Positions 6,006-13,472 of a stretch of DNA of 15,866 nt are shown here, in pieces; position 1 is the stretch's first letter; each line of letters begins with the position of its first letter. Under the pieces are notes generated by a model, which was not told the origin of the DNA, did not search any database, and worked only from the letters and a program-made list of their open reading frames with translations. The stretch is from Parafilimonas sp. (GTDB taxonomy: Bacteria; Bacteroidota; Bacteroidia; Chitinophagales; Chitinophagaceae). The position numbers and the translations under genes were made by a program. The DNA is taken from contig JAICKT010000047.1 in the NCBI GenBank assembly GCA_025927795.1, forward strand, positions 1 through 15,866, read 5' to 3'.

Positions 6006-8453
6006 ATGTTTAAAAATTATTTGAAAACCGCATGGCGAAACCTGGTGCGTAATCCACGTATCTCGTTTATAAATATTGGCGGCCTTGCCATAGGTGTTGC
6101 ATGCGCAATCATGTTGTACTTGTATGTGCACAGTGAGTTTGGGTTTGATAACTATTATGCAAATGCCGATCGCATTTACAGGTTATATACTTATATCAAT
6201 TTAAATGGCGCAGCATCTAATAGTGCTAAAAGCAGTCCGGCGGCAGCGCTGGTGCTCAGAACACAGTTTCCTGAAGTTGAAGCAACCACCTCAATAGGCT
6301 ATGATGGATCTTACAATATGCGCTACAAAGACAAAACTTTTCGCGAACATAGTGTATACACTGCGGACTCTAATTATTTCAAGGTATTTAATCATCAACT
6401 GCTGAAAGGCAATGCCGCTACTGCATTATTAATGCCCCGCCAGCTGGTGATCACGGAATCTACCGCAAAAAAATATTTTGGTGATGAAGATCCTGTTGGT
6501 AAGCAAATAATGGTTGATGATACTGCATCATTTATTGTATCAGCAGTAATGAAGGATTTCCCTGATAATTCTCATTTTAATGCTGATATGTTTCTTTCTA
6601 TGAGTACAATTCATGGAAGAGATGATGCGAACTGGCTTGCATTATTCTATTCCAATTTTGTATTGCTAAAAAAAGGCGCTGATGCGAAGGCAGTTGAACA
6701 AAAACTGAAACCTATGGTTGACAAAGACGCCGGCCCGCAGATAGAAAAACTTCTCAATGTACATTACGACAATTTGAATGCAAGCGGAAATGCTTTTGAA
6801 ATAAAGTTGCAACCATTAACCAGTATTCACCTTTATTCAAAAGAAAATTACGGTATTGATCCTAATACTGAATGGGGTCAGTCACGCATAGGCAATATTT
6901 TGTATCTACGCATTTTTATTGCAACGGCTTTGTTTGTATTGCTAATAGCCGTTTTCAATTTTATGAACATCGCAACTGCAAGAAGCGAAAAACGTGCAAA
7001 AGAAACAGGCATTCGCAAAACACTGGGATCAAGCAGGTGGCAACTGATGATACAATATTTTGCTGAGGCAATTTTAACCACAGGCATTGCTGTAGTTGCA
7101 GCTATTATTATTGTACAAATAACGTTACCGTGGTTTAACCAGCTTACAGGTAAAGCTATAGAACTTAAGTTTTTTGATGATCCTTATACTATTGTGTTGC
7201 TGCTTATATTCACTTTTTTTGTTTGTTTACTTGCAGGCAGTTACCCGGCAATTTTTCTTTCTGCCTTTCACCCTGTAGAAACCTTAAAAGGTTTAAAACG
7301 AAAAAGTAAGGCATCGCTGCGCAGTGTACTTGTAGTAAGCCAGTTTGCTATAAGCATTGCTCTCATCATTGGAATGATGACTATAAGAAGCCAGCTCAAT
7401 TTTATGCAGCATAAAGACCTGGGTATTCAATCAAAGCAATTGATCACGATTATCAACGGCACTTCCCTCGGTAATAAACTGCAGGCATTCAGGCAGGAGT
7501 TGATGAAGAATCCGGCAATAACCTCTGTTACTAACTCATCACTCATATTTGCCACAGGTGTTCCTGAATCTGCTTACACTTATGAAAATCAAACGAACGC
7601 TAATCCTGTGTATTCTGCTTTTCTTGACGTAGATGAATATTTTGTTCCAACATTTGGAATAAAGATGAAAGAAGGCCGCTTTTTTGATGCATCAATGCCC
7701 ACAGACAGCAGCGCGGCAGTTATTAATGAAACAGCAGCCAAAGATTTTGCACCAAATGTAAAATCCATAATTGGTCATAGCATTACCATGCTTTCCAACG
7801 ACTCCGTTCCTAAAGTTTATCGCATCATTGGTGTAACAAAAGATTTCAATTTTGAATCACTTCACCAGCTTGTGAAGCCACTCGTGTTGCAGCTGAGCAA
7901 AGTTCAGCAGGCAGCTACCTATATTACCATCAAATACTATGGAAAAAATAATGCAAATGATGTACGCACCTATATTGAAGGCACATGGAATAGCATGCAT
8001 TCATTTGAAAAATGCAATGCTAATTTTCTTACTGAAACTATTGATAATTTAAACAGCAACGAAAAAAAGGTGAGTGCACTCTCAACCTTATTATCAGTAT
8101 TGAGTGTATTGGTAGCCTGCCTTGGACTTTTAGGTCTTGCAATGTTTGTTGCAGAACAACGCAAAAAAGAAATCGGCATTCGAAAAGTGTTAGGTGCAAG
8201 TGTTGCAGAAGTAACTGCAACCATTTCACGACAATTTGTTTTCTGGATATTGATTGCTAACCTGGTTGCGTGGCCTGTTGCTTATATAGTGTTGCAACAG
8301 TGGCTTCAAAACTTTGCGTATCATGTAAGTCCTGCATGGTGGATGTTTGTTGGTGCTGGCTTAATAACACTTTTAATTGCATTGATAACGGTAGGTGTTC
8401 AGTCTGTAAAAGCAGCTCTGGCAAATCCTATTAAGAGTTTGAGAACAGAATAA
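6006..8453 (+). CDS. ABC transporter permease 4, double-module FtsX/MacB type (815 aa)
   Basis: This is a complete permease beginning MFKNYLKTAWRNLVRNP. TM1 is at about residues 20-42. The first periplasmic domain (about 45-297) contains YFGDEDPVGKQIMVDD. TM2 (about 299-322) reads AVFNFMN where most paralogues have ACINFMN, and is followed by KETGIRKTLGSSR (about 331-343), TM3 (350-373), TM4 (394-419) and HPVETLKG. TM5 is at about 437-460. The second periplasmic domain has LDVDEYFVPTFGI, EGRFFDASMPTDS and GVTKDFNFESL. The second FtsX block has TM6 (693-716), KEIGIRKVLGAS (about 720-731), TM7 (745-765), AWWMF and TM8 (776-798), ending ANPIKSLRTE. To the eye it uses somewhat more G and C than its neighbours, but I did not compute this. 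An ATG seven bases upstream is out of frame, and the chosen start gives the conserved N-terminus. The substrate is unknown. Confidence 0.95.
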   Translation: MFKNYLKTAWRNLVRNPRISFINIGGLAIGVACAIMLYLYVHSEFGFDNYYANADRIYRLYTYINLNGAASNSAKSSPAAALVLRTQFPEVEATTSIGYDGSYNMRYKDKTFREHSVYTADSNYFKVFNHQLLKGNAATALLMPRQLVITESTAKKYFGDEDPVGKQIMVDDTASFIVSAVMKDFPDNSHFNADMFLSMSTIHGRDDANWLALFYSNFVLLKKGADAKAVEQKLKPMVDKDAGPQIEKLLNVHYDNLNASGNAFEIKLQPLTSIHLYSKENYGIDPNTEWGQSRIGNILYLRIFIATALFVLLIAVFNFMNIATARSEKRAKETGIRKTLGSSRWQLMIQYFAEAILTTGIAVVAAIIIVQITLPWFNQLTGKAIELKFFDDPYTIVLLLIFTFFVCLLAGSYPAIFLSAFHPVETLKGLKRKSKASLRSVLVVSQFAISIALIIGMMTIRSQLNFMQHKDLGIQSKQLITIINGTSLGNKLQAFRQELMKNPAITSVTNSSLIFATGVPESAYTYENQTNANPVYSAFLDVDEYFVPTFGIKMKEGRFFDASMPTDSSAAVINETAAKDFAPNVKSIIGHSITMLSNDSVPKVYRIIGVTKDFNFESLHQLVKPLVLQLSKVQQAATYITIKYYGKNNANDVRTYIEGTWNSMHSFEKCNANFLTETIDNLNSNEKKVSALSTLLSVLSVLVACLGLLGLAMFVAEQRKKEIGIRKVLGASVAEVTATISRQFVFWILIANLVAWPVAYIVLQQWLQNFAYHVSPAWWMFVGAGLITLLIALITVGVQSVKAALANPIKSLRTE

Positions 8454-8456
8454 AAA

Positions 8457-8484
8457 CGTGAAACGTGAAGCGTCAATCGTGAAT
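8457..8484. repeat. Four tandem 7-base units, CGTGAAW family, after permease 4
   Basis: Three bases after the stop codon come CGTGAAA, CGTGAAG, CGTCAAT and CGTGAAT in strict register. This is the cleanest copy of the family in the window; unit 3 keeps the AAT ending but swaps G for C at its fourth base, as in the unit CATCAAT after permease 2. Confidence 0.85.
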
Positions 8485-8488
8485 AAAA

Positions 8489-8524
8489 TAAATCAGACAT
8501 CATTAAATCATACATCAGAAATCA
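8489..8524. repeat. Spacer 4-5: TAAATCA/GACATCA block matching the one in spacer 3-4
   Basis: The units are TAAATCA (8489-8495), GACATCA, one extra T (8503), TAAATCA, TACATCA and GAAATCA (8518-8524). The order, including the single extra T after the second unit, matches 5964-5992, with one substitution in the fourth unit. The block ends six bases before the ATG of permease 5, the same distance as in spacers 2-3 and 3-4. Confidence 0.8.
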
Positions 8525-8530
8525 ACTTTT

Positions 8531-10915
8531 ATGTTTAAAAATTATTTTAAAACTGCGTGGCGCAACATTATAAAGAATAAAACTTATTCTGTTATTAATA
8601 TTCTTGGATTAGCAACAGGCATGGCTGTGGCAATGATTATCGCCTTATGGATGTATGATGAAATTTCTGCGAATAAAAATTTCAAAAATTACGATACAAT
8701 TTACCAGGTGATGATGCATCAGACCTTTGATGGTTTTCGCGGCACGCAGCAAGCCTTGCCTTATCCATTGGGTGAAGAACTTAAAAATAAATTTCCTGAT
8801 TTCAAAGCTGTGGCAATGTGCGATTGGGGTCAACGGCATTCGTTGATGTATGGTGAAAAAAAGATAAGCAAGTTTGGTCATTTTATTGGTGAAGAAGCTG
8901 TTTCTATGTTTTCTTTAAACATACTTGAAGGAAGCAAAAATCCTTTGCACGATCCTTATTCAATTGTATTAACAAAAGAAACCGCTGACATATTTTTTGG
9001 TAATGAAAATCCCATTGGTAAAACAATAAAGCTCGATAATCAAACAGATTTAAAAGTAACAGCAGTTGTAGATAAAGAACCTAAAAACAGTTCGCTCACG
9101 TTTGATTATTTAATTCCTTTTCAATTGGAGGAAAGTCTTTATCCATGGGTAAAGCAATATCACAAAACAAACTGGGGAAATAATTCATGGCAAATATTTG
9201 TACAATTATATGATAAGGCTAATCCTGAAAGCGTAAACGCAAAAATTAAAAATGATGTGCTGTCTCATTTTACAGATGAGAATACATTAAAACATATTAA
9301 ACCGGAATTGTTTATTCATCCAATGCGCAAATGGAGATTGTACAGCGATTTTGAAAATGGCAAAAACACCGGCGGCTTTATAAAATATGTAAGAATGTTT
9401 GGCATTTTAGGTTTGATTGTTTTGCTGATTGCCTGCATCAATTTCATGAACCTAAGCACTGCACGTTCTGAAAAAAGAGCAAAAGAAGTAGGCGTGCGCA
9501 AGGCTGTTGGTTCCGGAAGAAAACAACTCATTAACCAGTTTTTAAATGAATCGGTGTTGATGGCTTCGTTTGCGTTTTTGTTAGCACTTGGTATGTTAAC
9601 GCTTGCTTTACCTTATTTCAATAAACTAACTGATAAAGAAATGAGTTTACAGGTTGCTAATCCTGTTTTTTGGTTAATCATGATTTTGTTCACGCTTGTT
9701 ACCGGCTTGCTCGCAGGAAGCTATCCTGCTTTTTATCTTTCTTCTTTCAATCCCGTTCGTGTATTAAAAGGAAATTTAAAAGCAGGAAAAAGCAGTTCAT
9801 TGCCGCGCAAAATATTAGTGGTAATTCAATTTGCAAGTTCAGTGGTATTAATGATTGGAACTATCATCGTTTATCAGCAAATACAATATGGAAAGAACAA
9901 GCCCATTGGTTTTAATAATAAAGGATTGATTTCTGTTGATTGGTCTGATGATATCGCTAAACATTTTGATGCACTTCAGCAGGAACTCATAAGTTCAGGT
10001 GCAGCGATTTCGATATGCCAAAGCAACTCATCACCTTCAGAATTACAAAGCAATAACAACGGATGGGAATGGAAAGGAAGCCAGCCTGTTGAAAAATCGG
10101 TGTTGTTCTCAACAATTACTACCACTTACGATTACACAAAAACGCTTGGAATAAAATTGTTGGCAGGCAGAGATTTTTCAAGAGATTTTGCAGACTCTAA
10201 TTCAGTTATTTTAAATGAGGCTGCAGTAAAACGGATGCGATTAAAAAATCCCGTAGGTGAACAACTGAAATGGAACGACAGACCTATGACTGTTATTGGA
10301 GTGATCCCCGACATTCAAATGGAATCACCTTATCGCCCAATCTCTCCGCTCACCATTATATTCAATAAAGACTGGGTGGGCAATTTGGACGTTAGACTGA
10401 ATCCGAATATGTCTGCATCAAAAGCACTTGCTTTAATGAAACCGGTTTTTGACAGATATAATCCTGCTTATCCTTTTGAATATCGTTTCGCCGATGAAGA
10501 GTATGCGAAGAAGTTTGATTATGAAGAATTGGTAGGCAATCTTGCTGCAATTATTGCAGCGCTGGCAATCTTCATTTCATGCCTTGGACTTTTTGGTTTA
10601 GCATCATTCACAGCAGAACAACGAGTAAAAGAAATCGGAGTAAGAAAAGTGCTGGGTGCAAGTGTATTTAATTTATGGCGACTGCTTTCAAAAGATTTTG
10701 TAATACTTGTTTTATTGTCTTGTGCAATTGCAATTCCTGTTGGTTGGTATTGTATGAATGAATGGCTGAAAAATTATCAATACAGAACAAGCATTAATGT
10801 TGAAGTTTTTGTTGTGGTAGTACTGGCGGCGATTGTTATTACATTACTCACCGTAAGTTTCCAGGCAATACGTGCAGCAATTGCAAACCCGGTAAAAAGT
10901 TTAAGAACAGAATAA
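8531..10915 (+). CDS. ABC transporter permease 5, double-module FtsX/MacB type with atypical second half (794 aa)
   Basis: This is a complete permease beginning MFKNYFKTAWRNIIKNK. TM1 is at about residues 20-42. The first periplasmic domain (about 45-286) has FFGNENPIGKTIKLDN. The first FtsX block has TM2 (289-312, ACINFMNLSTARS), KEVGVRKAVGSGR (about 318-330), TM3 (342-363), TM4 (378-402) and NPVRVLKG. TM5 is at about 425-448. The second periplasmic domain contains AGRDFSRDF; where the paralogues have the G-V-x-K-D-F motif it reads GVIPDIQM (residues 590-597). The second FtsX block has TM6 (668-692), KEIGVRKVLGAS (700-711), TM7 (722-742) and TM8 (756-776). The WW[MV]F motif before TM8 is replaced by INVEVF (755-760). 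The tail is ANPVKSLRTE. It otherwise groups with permeases 1 and 2. The frame is intact throughout, so this is divergence rather than decay. The substrate is unknown. Confidence 0.94.
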   Translation: MFKNYFKTAWRNIIKNKTYSVINILGLATGMAVAMIIALWMYDEISANKNFKNYDTIYQVMMHQTFDGFRGTQQALPYPLGEELKNKFPDFKAVAMCDWGQRHSLMYGEKKISKFGHFIGEEAVSMFSLNILEGSKNPLHDPYSIVLTKETADIFFGNENPIGKTIKLDNQTDLKVTAVVDKEPKNSSLTFDYLIPFQLEESLYPWVKQYHKTNWGNNSWQIFVQLYDKANPESVNAKIKNDVLSHFTDENTLKHIKPELFIHPMRKWRLYSDFENGKNTGGFIKYVRMFGILGLIVLLIACINFMNLSTARSEKRAKEVGVRKAVGSGRKQLINQFLNESVLMASFAFLLALGMLTLALPYFNKLTDKEMSLQVANPVFWLIMILFTLVTGLLAGSYPAFYLSSFNPVRVLKGNLKAGKSSSLPRKILVVIQFASSVVLMIGTIIVYQQIQYGKNKPIGFNNKGLISVDWSDDIAKHFDALQQELISSGAAISICQSNSSPSELQSNNNGWEWKGSQPVEKSVLFSTITTTYDYTKTLGIKLLAGRDFSRDFADSNSVILNEAAVKRMRLKNPVGEQLKWNDRPMTVIGVIPDIQMESPYRPISPLTIIFNKDWVGNLDVRLNPNMSASKALALMKPVFDRYNPAYPFEYRFADEEYAKKFDYEELVGNLAAIIAALAIFISCLGLFGLASFTAEQRVKEIGVRKVLGASVFNLWRLLSKDFVILVLLSCAIAIPVGWYCMNEWLKNYQYRTSINVEVFVVVVLAAIVITLLTVSFQAIRAAIANPVKSLRTE

Positions 10916-10960
10916 AGCAATTCGCTAATTAGAAATATAAATTATACCAAACAAAATTTT

Positions 10961-13408
10961 ATGATAATAAATTTTTTAAAACTTGCTTTTCGCAATATAG
11001 TTAAACGCAAAGGTTATTCCTTATTAAATATTGCCGGGTTAACTATTGGTATGAGTTGCTGCCTGCTGATATTTCATTATGTATCGTATGAAAAAAGTTA
11101 TGACACGTTTGAACCGAATGCAAAACAAATTGTACGTGTAAGGCTCGACAGTTATCAGAAAGGCGTGCTGGCTTTTAAATCAGCAACATCATATCCTGCA
11201 ATTGCACCAACTATGAAAAAAGATTTTCCTGAAGTGGAAAATTTTTGCAGGTTGATTGATGATAATTTGTTGCTTTCAAATGAAGAGCAAAACAAAAAAT
11301 TTTCAGAAAACAAAGGCTATTATGCCGACCCTTCAACCATTAACATGTTTGGATTGCATTTTATTAAAGGCAATCCGCAAACAGCTTTAAACGGAGCCGA
11401 TAAAATCATTTTATCTGAATCTACTGCAAAAAAATATTTTGGTAATGAAGATGCATTGGGTAAAACATTAGTGAACAGAAGTGGTGAACATGTGCAACCT
11501 TTCCAGGTGGCAGGTGTATATAAAGATTTTCCTTCTAACTCGCATCTCATCATGAATTATCTTGTTTCTTATGCAACGCTTGGTGAAGAATTGCGTTTGG
11601 AAGGCGATACTTCAAATGCAAGTGAAACTGCCTGGGGTTGGTATGATTTCTATGTGTATATTCAATTAAAACCCGGCATAAATTATCAGCAGCTTGAAAC
11701 GAAATTGCCTGCGTTTACCGATAAATATCTTAATAACAGGGATTGGGCTAAAGCAAATAATTACCGTGCCGAGCTGCATCTTATTCCGTTAAGTAATATT
11801 CATCTGAATTCAAATTATAACCAGGAAGCAGAAGTAAATGGCAACGGGCAGGCGGTATCATTTTTATTTTTGATTGCCATTTTTATTATCTGCATTGCAT
11901 GGATAAACTTCATCAATCTTGCAACAGCAAGGTCTGTTGAACGCGCTAAAGAAGTTGGTGTAAGAAAAGTGTTGGGTGCTTTGCGTTCAATATTAATAAA
12001 ACAATTTTTAACCGAAAGTTTTATACTCAATCTTATTTCACTAACATTTTCTTTAATCATATTTTTTTCACTGCTTCACCCTTTTGATGTATTTACCGGA
12101 AGAAGCAATTATACAGGTGTTGCGCTTACATCAAATTACTGGCTGATATTTTTTATGTTGTTTATTGGCGGAACAATTTTATCAGGTTTATATCCTGCAT
12201 TTGTTTTATCAGGCTTTAAGCCTGTACTTGTTTTAAAAGGTGCATTTAAAAATACAACAAGCGGTTTGCTGTTACGTAAAAGTTTAATCGTTGTTCAATT
12301 TGTAACTTCTGTTGTATTGATTGCAGGAACTATCATTGTTTACCAGCAGGTAAATTATATGCGCCATCAAAGCATTGGTGCAGATATAAATCAAACGCTT
12401 GTTTTAAAAGGCCCGCAAACCATTGCAGATTCATTATATCAAAACATTTATCAGCCATTCAAAAATGCGGTTTTACATCAACCAAATATAAAAAGCATTA
12501 CATCTTCAAGCAGCGTACCCGGCGATGAAATTTACTGGACAAATAGTTGGAAGCGATATGGCGATGACCAATCAACGCTTACAACATTGTATATGCTTGG
12601 CGTTGATTATGATTTTATTCCATCCTACAAAATTAAAATGCTTGCAGGCAGAAATTTTTCACAACAATTTGGTACTGATGACAAGACTGCTATCATTAAT
12701 GAAAATACGGTTAAGCTGTTAGGTTTTAAAAATGCGGCAGATGCAATTAACCAGAAAATTGTTCGCGGCAACAGTGACACGGTTACGGTGATTGGCGTTA
12801 CTGCAAACTTTCATCAATTAGGCTTGCAAAAAAATATTGACCCGATGATTATTATACCGCGACCAAACTTATCTGCTTTTTATTCTTTAAAATTTAATGG
12901 CACAAATGCACAGCAAGCTATTGCATCATTAAAAAAATTGTGGAATAATTATTTTCCTAAAGACCCGTTTGACTATTTCTTTTTAGATGAATCTTTCGGA
13001 GAGCAGTACAAAGCAGATTTATTGTTTGGAAAAGTATTCGGTGTATTTGCATTTCTTGCCATACTTATTGCATGTTTTGGTTTGCTCGGTTTATCAGCAT
13101 ACAATGTTTTACAACGCACAAAAGAAATTGGTATTCGCAAAGTATTGGGCGCATCAATACAAAGCATTTTGGTTTTGCTTTCAATTGATTTTTTAAAACT
13201 GATTTTAATATCGTTTTTGTTTGCAATACCTGCGGGTTGGTTTATTATGAATTTATGGCTGGAAGATTATGCTTATCGCATCAATATAGCATGGTGGGTT
13301 TTTGCCATTGCAGGTTGCGTGGCTTTATTAATTGCAATAATTACCATCAGCATACAGGCAATAAAAGCGGCGGTGGCAAACCCGGTGAAATCATTGCGAA
13401 CAGAATAG
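10961..13408 (+). CDS. ABC transporter permease 6, double-module FtsX/MacB type (815 aa)
   Basis: This is a complete permease whose N-terminus, MIINFLKLAFRNIVKRKGYS, departs from the MFKNY start of its neighbours but keeps the same basic amphipathic pattern. TM1 is at about residues 20-42. The first periplasmic domain (about 45-296) has YFGNEDALGKTLVN. The first FtsX block has TM2 (298-322), KEVGVRKVLGALRS (about 329-342), TM3 (352-373), TM4 (392-415) and KPVLVLKG. TM5 is at about 438-462. The second periplasmic domain has LGVDYDFIPSYKI, AGRNFSQQFGTDD and GVTANFHQLGL, in which the usual K-D of the KDF motif is A-N. The second FtsX block has TM6 (692-714), KEIGIRKVLGAS (about 720-731), TM7 (744-764), AWWVF and TM8 (775-797), then ANPVKSLRTE and TAG. 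It follows permease 5 after only 45 bases, the shortest spacer here, and the only one in which I see no clear 7-base repeats. The substrate is unknown. Confidence 0.95.
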   Translation: MIINFLKLAFRNIVKRKGYSLLNIAGLTIGMSCCLLIFHYVSYEKSYDTFEPNAKQIVRVRLDSYQKGVLAFKSATSYPAIAPTMKKDFPEVENFCRLIDDNLLLSNEEQNKKFSENKGYYADPSTINMFGLHFIKGNPQTALNGADKIILSESTAKKYFGNEDALGKTLVNRSGEHVQPFQVAGVYKDFPSNSHLIMNYLVSYATLGEELRLEGDTSNASETAWGWYDFYVYIQLKPGINYQQLETKLPAFTDKYLNNRDWAKANNYRAELHLIPLSNIHLNSNYNQEAEVNGNGQAVSFLFLIAIFIICIAWINFINLATARSVERAKEVGVRKVLGALRSILIKQFLTESFILNLISLTFSLIIFFSLLHPFDVFTGRSNYTGVALTSNYWLIFFMLFIGGTILSGLYPAFVLSGFKPVLVLKGAFKNTTSGLLLRKSLIVVQFVTSVVLIAGTIIVYQQVNYMRHQSIGADINQTLVLKGPQTIADSLYQNIYQPFKNAVLHQPNIKSITSSSSVPGDEIYWTNSWKRYGDDQSTLTTLYMLGVDYDFIPSYKIKMLAGRNFSQQFGTDDKTAIINENTVKLLGFKNAADAINQKIVRGNSDTVTVIGVTANFHQLGLQKNIDPMIIIPRPNLSAFYSLKFNGTNAQQAIASLKKLWNNYFPKDPFDYFFLDESFGEQYKADLLFGKVFGVFAFLAILIACFGLLGLSAYNVLQRTKEIGIRKVLGASIQSILVLLSIDFLKLILISFLFAIPAGWFIMNLWLEDYAYRINIAWWVFAIAGCVALLIAIITISIQAIKAAVANPVKSLRTE

Positions 13409-13412
13409 GAAT

Positions 13413-13440
13413 CGTTATTCGTGAAACGTGAATCAACAAA
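13413..13440. repeat. 7-base units, CGTGAAW family, after permease 6
   Basis: Four units in register follow the TAG stop by four bases: CGTTATT, CGTGAAA, CGTGAAT and CAACAAA. The middle two are exact family members; the outer two are degenerate. The remaining 32 bases before permease 7 show only weak traces of the pattern and no clear promoter or ribosome-binding sequence. Confidence 0.7.
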
Positions 13441-13472
13441 ATATTTTAATCATATAAATCCAGGTTCAGATA

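Noticed and set aside
8454..8530. Promoter for permease 5 inside its spacer
   Set aside because: I found no TAnnTTTG element or paired -33 element at a suitable distance; the spacer is taken up by 7-base units.
10790..10915. Permease 5 as a pseudogene, because of its altered motifs
   Set aside because: The frame is intact over 794 codons, both coupling motifs and the C-terminal tail are preserved, and the changes are confined to two short segments.
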